Shown: positions 17,872 to 27,112, numbered from the stretch's first letter. The stretch: DNA of 64,000 nt from Rufibacter roseolus (GCF_017916365.1 NZ_JAFMSU010000001.1:1054001-1118000), one strand, 5' to 3'. The notes: generated by a model from the sequence alone, not told the origin. Numbers and translations are program-made.

Positions 17872-19287
17872 ATGAAGAAGATTTATATAGTACTGCTCTC
17901 TTGTTTTCTTTTGGGGAGCTGCAATGACTTTGGAGACATGAACGTGAATCCAAACCTGCCCGTAGTGGCTTCCAATACCCAGCTGATTGCCAACGCGGCA
18001 CTTTCCCTGCCAGGACTGAGCGCGTCTCCGCAGGGAGAATACTATGCCCAGTACCTGTCAGAGACCCAGTACCCCAACCTGTCTCTCTACACCCAGGTAA
18101 GCTCCAGTTTCTATGGCCTCTACCAAGGCCCGTTGATGAACCTGGAATCTGTGCTAAAGTCCCAGAACCTGGATGTGAAAGAAGGACCTATCGTGAACCA
18201 ACTGGCGGTGGCCAAAATCCTGAAAGCCTATTTCATGTGGCACATCACAGACAGATGGGGAGACGTGCCGTACTCAGAGGCCCTGCAAGGCAAAGAAAAC
18301 CTTACGCCTAAATACGATACCCAAGAATCTATCTACAACAACCTGTTCTTGCTTTTAGATGAGGCTGACAAAAGCATAGTAGCCGGGAACATCACCAATG
18401 ACATCATTTATGGCGGTGATATGACCAAGTGGAAAAAACTGGGTAACTCCATCAGGTTACTCATGGCCTTGCGTCTATCTAAGGTGAACCCAACCAAAGG
18501 GAGCGAGGAGTTCAATAAGGCTTTGACCGCTGGCATCATGACGTCTAACAATGATAACCTGGTGTTCAAGCACCTGCCAGATGCAAACAACCAAAATTAC
18601 TGGTACGGGCAGGTCTTCACTCAGAACAGGAAATGGTGGGCTTTGAGCAATACCTTGGTAGACAAAATGAAGCCGGTAGAAGACCCAAGGCTGGCGGTTT
18701 ACGGTGATAAAAACTCGGCCGGTCAGTACGTAGGGCAGGAGTTCGGGAAAACGGAGAACCTAAGCACCACGGCGGTATCCTTGCTGGGAACTGCTATCTG
18801 GAAACAGGATGCCAGCATTCACCTGGTGACGTACGCCCAACTGTTGTTTGCCAAAGCCGAAGCCGCTAAACTAGGCTGGATTGCCGGTGGCGACACCGAA
18901 GCTAAAACCAACTATGACCTGGCCATCCGGAATTCGGTGATTCAGTGGACCGTTAGCCCAACTTTTTCCGAAGCATCTGCCATTGCCGCAGCCAATGCTT
19001 TGTTAACCAAACCAGATGTGCAGTATGACCCCGCAACGGCGTTGGAGCAGATTGCCGAGCAACGTTGGGTGCATTTGTACATGCACGGGTTTGAGGCCTG
19101 GGCCGAGTGGAGAAGGACCGGCTACCCCAATGAGCTGATCAGCCCCGGCGGAACGGCCATCCCTACAAGACAAGGCTATGCCACCACTGAGCTGTTCACG
19201 AACGAAGCTAACTACAAGGAGGCAGTACAGCGCCAATTTGGGGGCACTGATGGCCTGTACGGCAAAGTTTGGTGGGACAAAGACTAA
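17872..19287 (+). CDS. SusD/RagB-family substrate-binding lipoprotein
   Basis: The surface lipoprotein that lids the SusC barrel and binds the substrate. It has 471 residues with a lipoprotein signal peptide (IYIVLLSCFLLGSC; lipidated cysteine at 17) followed by NDFGDMN, typical of SusD export signals. The TPR-like region is visible in YFMWHITDRWGDVPYSEAL and in EQIAEQRWVHLYMHGFEAWAE, the hallmark C-terminal motif. The sequence resembles the SusD-like subgroup often paired with peptide-type SusC transporters, but I cannot assign a substrate. It is cotranscribed with the upstream SusC gene. Confidence 0.93.
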   Translation: MKKIYIVLLSCFLLGSCNDFGDMNVNPNLPVVASNTQLIANAALSLPGLSASPQGEYYAQYLSETQYPNLSLYTQVSSSFYGLYQGPLMNLESVLKSQNLDVKEGPIVNQLAVAKILKAYFMWHITDRWGDVPYSEALQGKENLTPKYDTQESIYNNLFLLLDEADKSIVAGNITNDIIYGGDMTKWKKLGNSIRLLMALRLSKVNPTKGSEEFNKALTAGIMTSNNDNLVFKHLPDANNQNYWYGQVFTQNRKWWALSNTLVDKMKPVEDPRLAVYGDKNSAGQYVGQEFGKTENLSTTAVSLLGTAIWKQDASIHLVTYAQLLFAKAEAAKLGWIAGGDTEAKTNYDLAIRNSVIQWTVSPTFSEASAIAAANALLTKPDVQYDPATALEQIAEQRWVHLYMHGFEAWAEWRRTGYPNELISPGGTAIPTRQGYATTELFTNEANYKEAVQRQFGGTDGLYGKVWWDKD

Positions 19288-19308
19288 CCCCACGTAAAAG
19301 CACAAAAG

Positions 19309-19337
19309 AAAAAGGCCGGTAGTTTACCGACCTTTTT
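19309..19337 (+). terminator. Terminator of the SusCD operon
   Basis: AAAGGCCGGTA / TACCGACCTTT (one G:T pair) followed by TTTT. The downstream arm merges into a P1-like stretch ending near 19359. Confidence 0.7.
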
Positions 19338-19380
19338 TGTGAAATCAGGTCAAAAAAAGGAAACGCTGTTAGGGAGTTAA

Positions 19381-19764
19381 TTACTGCTCCTCAAAGAAAT
19401 TGAGCAAAGCGCCAGCGTAGGCATCGTTCCAGCCTTCCACCAGTTCATCATAGGCCTCGTCTGGGATGTTGGTCTGCTTTACCTCCATGGAGCAGCCCTG
19501 CTTGTGCGGGTGCAGTTTGATGGTCACGATGGAATCCTCGGGCTCGCCTTCAAAATACCATTGCTGCACCAGTTTCTTGTTTTCCTCAAACTCCAGGTTC
19601 TTGCCCACAATGCTGCCTTCCCAGAGCGAGAACTCCGATCCGGGTTCCGTGGACATCTCGGCGGTTTCGCCGGTCCAGATCTCCAGCGTAATGGGGTTGG
19701 TGAGGGCTATATACACTTCTTCCGGCGTGGCCGGCAGCAGGTAATATTTCTTGAAGTCTTTCAT
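19381..19764 (-). CDS. START/SRPBCC-like protein (AHSA1 family)
   Basis: A 127-residue protein with the activator-of-Hsp90-ATPase-homologue fold. It starts KYYLLPATPEEVYIALTNP, has the typical EIWTGETAEMSTEPGSEFSL strand-turn region, and ends in a C-terminal helix VEGWNDAYAGALLNFFEE. Family members bind hydrophobic ligands in a helix-grip cavity; the bacterial role is not established. A TACCTTCG sequence on the minus strand at 19788-19781, close to the -7 consensus, may drive it. It forms a single unit. Confidence 0.85.
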   Translation of the reverse strand: MKDFKKYYLLPATPEEVYIALTNPITLEIWTGETAEMSTEPGSEFSLWEGSIVGKNLEFEENKKLVQQWYFEGEPEDSIVTIKLHPHKQGCSMEVKQTNIPDEAYDELVEGWNDAYAGALLNFFEEQ

Positions 19765-19821
19765 AGAATAAACAGTTGCGCGAAGGTAAAAGCTACGGCA
19801 GGTTCCTGGTGCTGCCGCCGG

Positions 19822-20409
19822 TTACTTTATTTCAGTGATATCTCCCTGCGGCGAAATCTTGAAGCGTTTGCGGGTGACGGTGAGCTTTCTGGTGTTGGGC
19901 ACCTCGTTGTACGCTGCATCAAATTGCCACCGGGTGGTGCTGTCCAGGTGCTCAATGGTGAAGTCCTTCTGGATGGTGAATTGCTCGCTGTGTTTAAAGC
20001 CGGGCTCCTCGCCGCAGGGGTTGAATTTCAAATCCTGTTCATCTAGCTGGGTTCCCTCCTGGTTATAAGTCCTGATCCTGGGCACGGTTTCATCTGACGG
20101 GAAGAGCACCAGGAGGGCAGTCACGTCTTGGTTGATTGGCAACCGGCGGTAAGGAATCTCGTGCGGTTTAAGGTAACTGCCGGCCACCGTGGTGTCTAAC
20201 CTGGCCCCGAAGGTGTATTCAAAAGAGCAGGTCGCCTTGAAAGGCAAAGTCAGCGCGGGTAGTTCCCCGGCGAAGCTGGTAAAAGAAACGCTAGGCGAAG
20301 CCGCTACCGCATCGGCAGACGGATTGGTCTCATATTGAACGGCATTTTCTCTGGAGCAGGAAGTAAACAGGCAAAGCAAAGTCAGCAAACCGAGGAGCAG
20401 TTTTTTCAT
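19822..20409 (-). CDS. Lipoprotein of unknown function
   Basis: No family recognised. From the ATG at 20409 it has 195 residues; the frame is open 17 more codons but only this start gives a clean lipoprotein signal, KKLLLGLLTLLCLFTSC, with the lipidated cysteine at 18. The mature part is polar and beta-rich, with short charged stretches (DSTTRWQFDAAYNEVPNTRK). It is probably anchored in a membrane facing the periplasm. Its neighbours give no clue. Confidence 0.75.
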   Translation of the reverse strand: MKKLLLGLLTLLCLFTSCSRENAVQYETNPSADAVAASPSVSFTSFAGELPALTLPFKATCSFEYTFGARLDTTVAGSYLKPHEIPYRRLPINQDVTALLVLFPSDETVPRIRTYNQEGTQLDEQDLKFNPCGEEPGFKHSEQFTIQKDFTIEHLDSTTRWQFDAAYNEVPNTRKLTVTRKRFKISPQGDITEIK

Positions 20410-20470
20410 AGATGCTTTATACGGAAAACAGTATATAAAAGGATTAGTGGCTAGTGGCATGTAGATATGA

Positions 20471-20834
20471 AACCCGTTTTTGCCTCCTTTTCCTGAAAAA
20501 AGCCCTGAAATATAGCGCCAGTTAAGAGTTGATTGATGGTCTTAGCCAACCATAACCAAAGATCCGATTAGGCCTATTGTCCCCTTTGAAGGCCTGGGAT
20601 GACTACTTATGCAGAGAATGGCGTTCCTAAAATGTAGGGGCAATCCCTTGTGGTTGCCCTTGCGCATGGAGGGTAAATGCTCTTGGCAGAAGTTATCGGT
20701 TCTTCAAGCGGCCTTGTCATCCCCCTACCCCCTTCAAAGGGGGACGAAGAAGTGAACCACTCGTTATAGAAGCTGGGTTGAGAACTTTCGTGGAGATGGA
20801 AGAAAGCAGCTGATTTTCCTAAAGCCAGTGAAAT
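20471..20834. other. Intergenic region with degenerate repeats
   Basis: No gene seen. It contains weak P1-like stretches near 20471-20510 (CTCCTTTTCCTGAAAAAAGC) and 20808-20834, and a CCCCCTACCCCCTTCAAAGG segment near 20720 that resembles the second half of the R2 repeat. Confidence 0.4.
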
Positions 20835-20870
20835 AAAAAAAGCCGCAGTCTAAACAGGCTGCGGCTTTTG
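20835..20870 (-). terminator. Terminator of the S9 peptidase gene
   Basis: AAAAAGCCGCAG / CTGCGGCTTTT hairpin with a 10-base loop, 20 bases beyond the peptidase stop codon. Confidence 0.75.
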
Positions 20871-20889
20871 GTGCTAAGGTAATGAAGGG

Positions 20890-23400
20890 TTATTCTTCGT
20901 CTTCAGGTTGAGCGGTTCTGTTGGCTGAAGGTCTCTTGTTGTTCTGCTCGGCCTCTCTGTTCATTTCCATGATGTCTACCGGCTGAGAGAAGTCACCAAG
21001 GAGGTATTTAGAGAAGTAATCAGCGGTCATCCAGAAGGAGTACTCCGTCATGTCGCCGTAGCCATGGCGCTGACCCGGCATGATCACAAAATCAAAGCGT
21101 TTGTTGGCTTTGATGAGGGCATCGGCCATTCTGATGCTGTTGGCAGGGTGCACGTTGTTGTCCACATCGCCGTGGGTAAGCAGCAGGTGACCTTTCAGAT
21201 TCTTGGCTAACTCCGGGTTCTTGTCGATGGTGTACTGGAAGGTGGTGTCGCCTTTGGCGGTAATCACTTCTTTCACGCCGTGGTGCTTCTCAGACCACCA
21301 GCGGTTATAGATGTTGTTCTCGTGGTTCCCGGCACCCGATACGGCCACCTTGAAGAAGTCTGGGTACACTAACATGGCGGCAGTAGACATGAACCCGCCA
21401 CCAGAGTGACCGGTGATGCCCACGCGGTTGATATCAATGAATTTGTGTCTATCTGCCAGTTGCTCAACGGCGGCTTTCTTGTCAGCGAGACCGTAGTCAC
21501 GCAGATTGCCGTAGCCGAAGGTGTGGTACCACTTGGAGCGGGCCGGGTGCCCACCACGGTTACCCACGGTAATCACAATGAAACCCATCTGCGCCAAACG
21601 GTCCATGCGGTCCATGCTGCGGCCGAAAGCTTTGTTCACGGCTTCGGTCTGCGGGCCTGGGTAGATGTACTCAATGATAGGGTACTTCTTGGTAGAGTCG
21701 AAGTCAAAAGGCTTGTACATTACTCCGTACAGATCGGTCACGCCGTCATCAGCCTTCACGATGAAAGGCTCAGGGAACTTGTAAGAGGTAGTCATGAGGC
21801 GAGACAGATCGGCTTTCTCCAGGTCCATCACTTTTTTGCCGTTGCTATCATACAGCGCAGAAACTGGTACGGTGTTCACGCGAGAGGCATTGTTCACGAA
21901 GAACTTGCGGCTGTCGTTCATGCTCACCTGGTGGTCAAAGTTGCCGCCGTTCAACAGTTTCAGGCCAGAGCCGTCAAAGTTCACGCGGTACAGGTGCAGG
22001 TAATACGGGTCTTCCTTGGCTTCGCGGCCGTTGGCGGTGAAATACAGGACGCGGGCCTTGTCATCAATACCCACGATCTCCTCGCAGTGGTAAGCGCCGG
22101 AAGTGATCTGGTTTTTCAGTTTGCCGTTGCCGTCATAAAGGTAGAAATGGCCCCAGCCATCGCGCTCAGACCAATGGATCAACTCACTTCCGCCGTTCAC
22201 CAGTCCTACGCGGCTTACCTCTACATAAGTGTTGAAACGCTCGTCAATCAAAGGCTTTACGGTGCCCGATGGAACATCTAGAGAAAGCACGTCAATCTTC
22301 TTCAGGTCGCGGCTGGTGCGGGTGAAATAGACCTTGTTGTTGGTGCCGTGCCACAGGTTGGCGCGGAACTCGTCATCACGGGAGCTTTGCTTGGCGGGCG
22401 CTGGCCACACCGAAATCTCCTGGTCTTTGAAAGCCGCGGTATTGATTTTCTTGGCGGTTTTATCTGCGAAGTTGAACAACAGTAATTCTCTGATTGGCGC
22501 CTCTTTCTCGCCGGGCATCTGGTATTTGTAGGTTTCCAGCGCAGGGCGGCCGGTGGCGGTGTTGTGCAGTACCCAGAGGTCTTTCACCTTGCGGGCATCG
22601 GTGCGTGTCATAAGGAAGTACTTAGAATCCGGCGACCACATGATGAAAGCGGGCTTGCGGTTCTTTTTGTTCTTCTCGCGCTCCACGTTGGTTTCGCCCT
22701 GAGAGTCGCCGTAAGAGTAGTTTTCCACGCCATCGGTGGTGAACTTGGTTTCTACAATGGTAGAGTCCTTCTCATTTTTGAGGGCTTTCTCGTAGTTAGC
22801 GCGGTCCATCCAGTACAGGTTGTGCTCTTTGGCGAACACCACAAACTTCTGGTCTGGGGAGATGGAGGCCCACATAGGCTTACGTTTAGGCTTGTTGTAG
22901 TCCTTCAACTCGGTGAGTTTGCGGGTGGCCAGGTTGTACTGGAAGTAGAAGGTTTTCTTCTCCAGTGAGTCAGCGGCCTTTTTATCTAGGCGGTCTTTCT
23001 TTACCTGGTCAATGGTGCTCTTCACCTCAAACTGCACGTTCTTTTCGTCCTCGGTGAACTTGAGGTTCTCAATGGGCAGGTGCTGCGCATCGAACGGGTC
23101 ACGTACGATAGTAGTGATGGCTGCAGCCAACTGGTCTGTGTTGAAGATGGCCTGCTTTGATTTGGTGGCCGGATCCACGATGTACCAGTTCTTGCCGTTG
23201 GAGGTCTCATACTGATACCAGAACCGATCGGTTTGCTTCAGCCAGTGCGGATCCAGGCTGGTGGTAAAAATAAGCTTCTCCAGCTTTTTTGGCGAGAAGC
23301 GGGAAGCCAGCTGGTAGTTGGCTTTCTGGGGTTGCCCCGTTTGGGCGAAAAGCCCCAGACTAGCCCCTAAGAAGAGGGCCAGCGTGTAAACAATTCTCAT
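20890..23400 (-). CDS. S9 family prolyl peptidase (dipeptidyl-peptidase IV type), exported
   Basis: An 836-residue serine peptidase. The signal peptide is residues 1-19 (IVYTLALFLGASLGLFAQ). An N-terminal eight-bladed DPP4 propeller spans ~70-560, and a C-terminal alpha/beta-hydrolase domain follows. The catalytic serine is in GITGHSGGGFMSTAAML, with the aspartate in LLTHGDVDNNVHP and the histidine in MPGQRHGYGDM. Family members remove dipeptides, usually with proline in position 2, and work in extracellular protein use; together with the aminopeptidase at 4.4 kb they suggest growth on peptides. The acidic C-terminal tail (NRTAQPEDEE) is probably disordered. It is monocistronic. Confidence 0.92.
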   Translation of the reverse strand: MRIVYTLALFLGASLGLFAQTGQPQKANYQLASRFSPKKLEKLIFTTSLDPHWLKQTDRFWYQYETSNGKNWYIVDPATKSKQAIFNTDQLAAAITTIVRDPFDAQHLPIENLKFTEDEKNVQFEVKSTIDQVKKDRLDKKAADSLEKKTFYFQYNLATRKLTELKDYNKPKRKPMWASISPDQKFVVFAKEHNLYWMDRANYEKALKNEKDSTIVETKFTTDGVENYSYGDSQGETNVEREKNKKNRKPAFIMWSPDSKYFLMTRTDARKVKDLWVLHNTATGRPALETYKYQMPGEKEAPIRELLLFNFADKTAKKINTAAFKDQEISVWPAPAKQSSRDDEFRANLWHGTNNKVYFTRTSRDLKKIDVLSLDVPSGTVKPLIDERFNTYVEVSRVGLVNGGSELIHWSERDGWGHFYLYDGNGKLKNQITSGAYHCEEIVGIDDKARVLYFTANGREAKEDPYYLHLYRVNFDGSGLKLLNGGNFDHQVSMNDSRKFFVNNASRVNTVPVSALYDSNGKKVMDLEKADLSRLMTTSYKFPEPFIVKADDGVTDLYGVMYKPFDFDSTKKYPIIEYIYPGPQTEAVNKAFGRSMDRMDRLAQMGFIVITVGNRGGHPARSKWYHTFGYGNLRDYGLADKKAAVEQLADRHKFIDINRVGITGHSGGGFMSTAAMLVYPDFFKVAVSGAGNHENNIYNRWWSEKHHGVKEVITAKGDTTFQYTIDKNPELAKNLKGHLLLTHGDVDNNVHPANSIRMADALIKANKRFDFVIMPGQRHGYGDMTEYSFWMTADYFSKYLLGDFSQPVDIMEMNREAEQNNKRPSANRTAQPEDEE

Positions 23401-23586
23401 GTAAAGGGTTTTGTAGGTGTTTGGAAGCTTGAAGATACGAAACGGTCTTTGAATTTTTGGGCTGCCATTAGGTGCCAGTTAGTTAAAGTCATTTTAAATG
23501 CTTTTTCTTGGAAAGGGAAGCAGGGGTGTCTATCCTTCTAACCTCTCTTTCTCTGGTTCACGTCTGAGACTTGAACCTACCATGGC

Positions 23587-23622
23587 CTGCAGTTTGCAAC
23601 TGCAGTGAGGCGTGAGCCTCAA
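23587..23622 (+). repeat. P2 palindromic repeat
   Basis: CTGCAGTTTGCAACTGCAG followed by TGAGGCGTGAGCCTCAA. The palindrome arms differ from the 7818 copy at matched positions (A to C on one arm, T to G on the other), while the second inverted repeat is retained. Confidence 0.6.
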
Positions 23623-24210
23623 AACCACTTTGGAGATATTACTTCCTACTTCCTTCCTTGCCAAGCCTCAAGGCTGCAGCCGCGGCCTGCGAGCGTTTGT
23701 CACTTTTCTCCTTGATGAGAAAAGTAACCAAAAGAATCAAGAAGCCTCAAACTCGCTGACGCTCGGACAGTGAGGCTTCAATCCAGTACCACCTTGCTAA
23801 AGCAATTTGTTGCATCGTTACCTTACGCCACTGCAATTTGAGAAGCCACTGCCTGCGCTCGTCGGAGGTTGGGTTACGCATGCGCCCAACCTCCGCCTCC
23901 CTGCATGTGCCTGCCTTGGCTCTAGAGCCGCTGCAATGCCTTTATCGTCCTCCGGACGGGAGAATAACACTAGAATTGCCTGTTATTATCTGTTTGGGAA
24001 TGTAGAGACAAGGCATGCCTTGTCTCCCACGGGGCCACCTCAATAGCCAATTGCTACCAGAAATAACTGGCAACTGCTGTCAAGGGCACCCACAAGAGGT
24101 GCCCCTAGATTCCTTACCGTTCTCCTGCCAACCCACTTGCCGTTGTTCGTGTTATCACCAACAACCATGCGGCTCAGCTACCTACTTTAGGCTGCCAAGA
24201 ATTGATGTTT
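23623..24210. other. Gene-free intergenic stretch of decayed repeats
   Basis: Part of an ~840-base gap between two minus-strand genes. Open frames here (such as 23807-24046) have no recognisable protein content. The sequence includes fragments resembling the GCGAGCG/CTCGCAG motifs of R2 and a hairpin near 23861-23897 (GGAGGTTGGG / CCCAACCTCC). I see no RNA gene; it looks like a graveyard of short repeats. Confidence 0.45.
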
Positions 24211-24243
24211 GAAGCTCGATTTCAGAAAATCAGCCCCAGAACT
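24211..24243. repeat. P1 dispersed palindrome
   Basis: GAAGCTCGATTTCAGAAAAT then CAGCCCCAGAACT; touches the stop codon of the mnmD-like gene. Its core is nearly identical to that inside the 14338 terminator. Confidence 0.65.
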
Positions 24244-24917
24244 TAGTTGGCTTTCACGCCGCGGGTCATTTCTCTTTTGCCGGGAGGGCCGGGGAGGGCT
24301 TCTACGGTGAAGCCGGCGGCTTTGAGGCTGCGTTTGAAGCTGCCTTTGGCGCAGTAGGTGACCAGGGTGCTGCCGGGCTTGAGGCAGTCGTGCATTTTCT
24401 GGAAGATGGCGTCGGTCCAGAGGTGGGGCTGCTTCTCCGGGGCGAAGGCATCGAAATAGATGAGGTCGTAGCTTTCCGGAGCGGGGGAGAAGGCTTCCAG
24501 ATCGGTTTCCAGTTTGCGGAGGGTGAACTGTGGGGTAATGGTTACCGGCTGCTCCCAGGGGGTATTGTGCAGGGGCACGAAGAAATCCAGCAGCTCGGGG
24601 TTGAGGATGAATTTATCAAACTGCAGTTGGGCCACTACCTCGGGGGTAAGCGGGTATTTCTCCAGGGTGTCATACTCCACGGTAGCCTTGGTGGCCATGG
24701 TGTGTTGCAGCGTGAGCAAGGCGTTAAGACCTGTCCCGAACCCAACTTCCAGCAGTCGCACGGTAGACTGGCGTTCCAGGGTGGCCTCTAAACCCATTTT
24801 GATGAACACGTGCAAAGACTCCTGCAGTGCCCCGTGCACCGAGTGGTAATGCTCGTTCAGTTCCGGCACAAAAAGGGTGGTAGAGCCGTCTTTGGTTTGT
24901 CTTACTTCCAGGTTCAT
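24243..24917 (-). CDS. mnmD: tRNA (5-methylaminomethyl-2-thiouridine) methyltransferase, MnmD-type
   Basis: A 224-residue SAM-dependent methyltransferase equivalent to the N-terminal half of MnmC, without the oxidase half. The SAM motif is LLEVGFGTGLNALLTL near residues 55-70, and the family signature is LIYFDAFAPEKQPHLWT near 150. It performs the last methylation of the wobble-uridine mnm5s2U in tRNA. Stand-alone MnmD enzymes are known from plants and several bacteria; assignment here is by family. A TAATTTGC promoter-like box lies just before the ATG (24929-24921), implying a very short leader. Confidence 0.85.
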   Translation of the reverse strand: MNLEVRQTKDGSTTLFVPELNEHYHSVHGALQESLHVFIKMGLEATLERQSTVRLLEVGFGTGLNALLTLQHTMATKATVEYDTLEKYPLTPEVVAQLQFDKFILNPELLDFFVPLHNTPWEQPVTITPQFTLRKLETDLEAFSPAPESYDLIYFDAFAPEKQPHLWTDAIFQKMHDCLKPGSTLVTYCAKGSFKRSLKAAGFTVEALPGPPGKREMTRGVKAN

Positions 24918-24971
24918 GAAGCAAATTACGGATTAGCAAGCAGGAATGCAGCGGAAATTAAGAATTAGAGG

Positions 24972-25007
24972 GTTTTAAGGCCGCTTTTGGTAAAACAACC
25001 TTAAAAC
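24972..25007. repeat. P1 dispersed palindrome
   Basis: GTTTTAAGGCCGCTTTTGGT then AAAACAACCTTAAAAC; one of the more complete copies, with GTTTTAAGG/CCTTAAAAC outer arms. It lies in the gene-free stretch 24918-25218. Confidence 0.65.
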
Positions 25008-25061
25008 AGAAAGACAGAAAGTGCACATAGATATCCTACGACTGCAGTTGGCCTAGACAGT

Positions 25062-25098
25062 TGTTTAACTGCTGTTTTTCAGAAAATAGGCGCAAAGC
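25062..25098. repeat. P1 dispersed palindrome
   Basis: Core GCTGTTTTTCAGAAAATAGG, then CGCAAAGC, in the same gap as the previous copy. Confidence 0.55.
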
Positions 25099-25218
25099 AA
25101 AGATTATACTCTCCTTGAAAGAAGGATGAATTAAGACTTTTGATGTTCTAAAAGGAAAACACACCAACCTGGAAATGCCCGGATCAGAAATTCCTGATTC
25201 TTAATTCCCCATTCCTAA

Positions 25219-25875
25219 TTAATCAATGTAGCCTTCGTACTGAATGCTGCTCACTTTGCCTTTGGAGAGATGGAACCTGAGCCAGGAGTTGCGTTCCCAG
25301 TCGCAGACTTCCACCACGTTCTTGGTTTCTTTGATGAAGAGTTTGTAGCCCATGAGTTTTTGTAGCAGTTCCTGGCGGGTACAGCCTACCTTGATGCCGT
25401 TCTTCAGGGGTAGGTTAGGGCTCTTGATATCGGCGTAAGAAAGCATGAAACGCTTGGTGTACATAGGGTAGTACAGTTCCACGGTACTGGAGTCAAAGTT
25501 GAGCTGGAAGAGCGTGTCTATGTAGCGGGCGTTATGCTGGTTATGAATGGTGTCTTTCAGGACCTCAAACTTGGTGCGCACCTGGGCAGCGTACTGCTGC
25601 AGCACGGGCTCCTCAACGGGCAGGAAAGGGTTGGAGATAAATGCGGTGGCCTTGATGACCTCCGGATGCTCCTGTTCCAGCAGTTCTATGCGTTGATAGA
25701 ACGCCTCCATACTGGCGGTGTTGTTGAAATTGGGGGCATAGGTGCTTTTGGGAGCTGTGGTCCTGGGCCTAGCTGCTGCCCTTGCCACCCGCGGCGTATC
25801 TGGTTCCTGGTTGCCCTGGCAGCCAGCTTGCACCCCTAGTGGGATTAAACACAAAAGCAAAATCAGCCGCCACAT
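25219..25875 (-). CDS. Lipoprotein of unknown function
   Basis: A 218-residue protein of no family known to me. Residues 1-18 (LILLLCLIPLGVQAGC) form a lipoprotein signal with the cysteine at 18, followed by a disordered Pro/Ala/Arg linker (RVARAAARPRTTAPK). The remainder is mixed alpha/beta; FMLSYADIKSPNLPLKNGIK and CTRQELLQKLMGYKLF suggest a small folded domain. A TAGCTTTG box at 25947-25940 on the minus strand could be its -7 element. Confidence 0.75.
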   Translation of the reverse strand: MWRLILLLCLIPLGVQAGCQGNQEPDTPRVARAAARPRTTAPKSTYAPNFNNTASMEAFYQRIELLEQEHPEVIKATAFISNPFLPVEEPVLQQYAAQVRTKFEVLKDTIHNQHNARYIDTLFQLNFDSSTVELYYPMYTKRFMLSYADIKSPNLPLKNGIKVGCTRQELLQKLMGYKLFIKETKNVVEVCDWERNSWLRFHLSKGKVSSIQYEGYID

Positions 25876-25939
25876 ACCCAGGTTAGAAATGATAAGAAAC
25901 TTAGTCAGAATTGTATTCTAATATACAAAAAACGATTTG

Positions 25940-25947
25940 CAAAGCTA
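25940..25947 (-). promoter_or_regulatory. Candidate -7 box of the lipoprotein gene
   Basis: Minus strand reads TAGCTTTG (TAnnTTTG), 65 bases before the start codon; no clear -33 element. Confidence 0.35.
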
Positions 25948-26146
25948 CACAGAAGCGCAAAAAAATAATCCTGCTTTCATGACCACTATACTCTTGGATA
26001 CCCCTAAGCGTTGCGGGTTTTTTGGTATTTTTTCAAAGTCGGCCCATGTCATCCCGGCCGAAGGATGACCAGCGTATTGAGGTACCCACTTTATACTGGT
26101 ATTACACCGTTTAAGAGCCGATTTTTCTTCTACAGCCCCTAAACAA

Positions 26147-27112
26147 CTAGGTTCTGAAACGCCCCTGTGAAGGTGGCCGGCCGGAGTTCTGCGCCTCGGG
26201 GGTTTCATCAAAGGGAATTTCCCGCACTTCAATCCTGACGGAGTTATGGTTGGGGGTAACAGGTTGTCCGAAGTTATCGGCGTATTCCTGAGTGATCTCG
26301 GCCCCGAAGAAGATAATGAGCGAGGAGTAGTATACCCAGGAGAGCAGTACCACCAAGGAGCCCGCCGCGCCATAAGAGCTGTTGAAGTCGCTTCGGCCCA
26401 GATACCAGCCAATGAGGTATTTGCCTACCAGGAACAGGACTGCGGTGATAATGGCACCCACCCAGACATCACGCCAGCGGATGTGGGCATCTGGCAGGTA
26501 TTTATAAATGAGGGCGAAAAGCAGCGAGATAAGCCCCAGTGACACCACCACATCCAGAATGTAGATGAAAACCACGGCTATGCCAGGTAGCAGTTTCTGC
26601 ATGTAGTCGGTGAGAATGCCAATCATGGCGCTCACCACCAAACTCACCAGCAGCAGAAAAGCAACGCTCAGGATCATGCCCAAAGACAGGATGCGGTCTA
26701 TGACCAGTTTCAGGATGCCGTTCTTGGCTTTGGTCTGCAGGTTCCACACTTGGTTCAATGACTCCTGCAGCGTCACGAAAATAGTGGTACCGGCAAAGAT
26801 CAGCGTGCCTATGCCTATCCAGGTGCCCAGCGGACTGCTGCCCTCCATGTGCAGTTTGGAGATCATGTTCTGGATCTCTGTGGCGGCCTCTGACCCTACA
26901 ATCCCTTTGATCTGGTTGTAAAGCTGACCGCTCACCGCCTCTTCCCCAAAGAAGTAGCCTGCCGACCGCACCACGATAAACAGAAGGGGCGGGAGGGAGA
27001 AGATGGTGTTGTAGGAGAGTGCCGCCGCCAGCCGCAGCGAGTTGTTCTTCATGAACTCAGAGGCGGAGTTCTTAACAAGATCAAGGATGCTTTTTGCGGT
27101 ATATTTAGCCAT
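26147..27112 (-). CDS. YihY/virulence factor BrkB family inner-membrane protein
   Basis: A 321-residue polytopic membrane protein of the YihY/BrkB family (once wrongly annotated as RNase BN). It shows about six hydrophobic segments, including LGMILSVAFLLLVSLVVSAM, IAVVFIYILDVVVSLGLISL and a C-terminal VVLLSWVYYSSLIIFFGAEI. The N-terminal LAAALSYNTIFSLPPLLFIV is the typical first segment. Function is unsettled; a transport or envelope role has been proposed. The C-terminal ~45 residues are polar and cytoplasmic. It is unrelated to the lipoprotein gene downstream. Confidence 0.88.
   Translation of the reverse strand: MAKYTAKSILDLVKNSASEFMKNNSLRLAAALSYNTIFSLPPLLFIVVRSAGYFFGEEAVSGQLYNQIKGIVGSEAATEIQNMISKLHMEGSSPLGTWIGIGTLIFAGTTIFVTLQESLNQVWNLQTKAKNGILKLVIDRILSLGMILSVAFLLLVSLVVSAMIGILTDYMQKLLPGIAVVFIYILDVVVSLGLISLLFALIYKYLPDAHIRWRDVWVGAIITAVLFLVGKYLIGWYLGRSDFNSSYGAAGSLVVLLSWVYYSSLIIFFGAEITQEYADNFGQPVTPNHNSVRIEVREIPFDETPEAQNSGRPPSQGRFRT

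Noticed and set aside
21406-22281. Long open frame opposite the S9 peptidase gene
   Set aside because: Antisense shadow of a clearly coding GC-rich gene; no domain and a biased Val/His/Leu content typical of shadow frames.
23807-24212. Two overlapping open frames in the 840-base gap
   Set aside because: They run through repeat fragments and palindromes and have no protein-like features.
25945-26412. Open frame of 155 codons on the minus strand
   Set aside because: It overlaps the YihY/BrkB gene in another frame and extends into repeat-poor intergenic DNA; composition is Pro/Arg/Ser-rich without domains.
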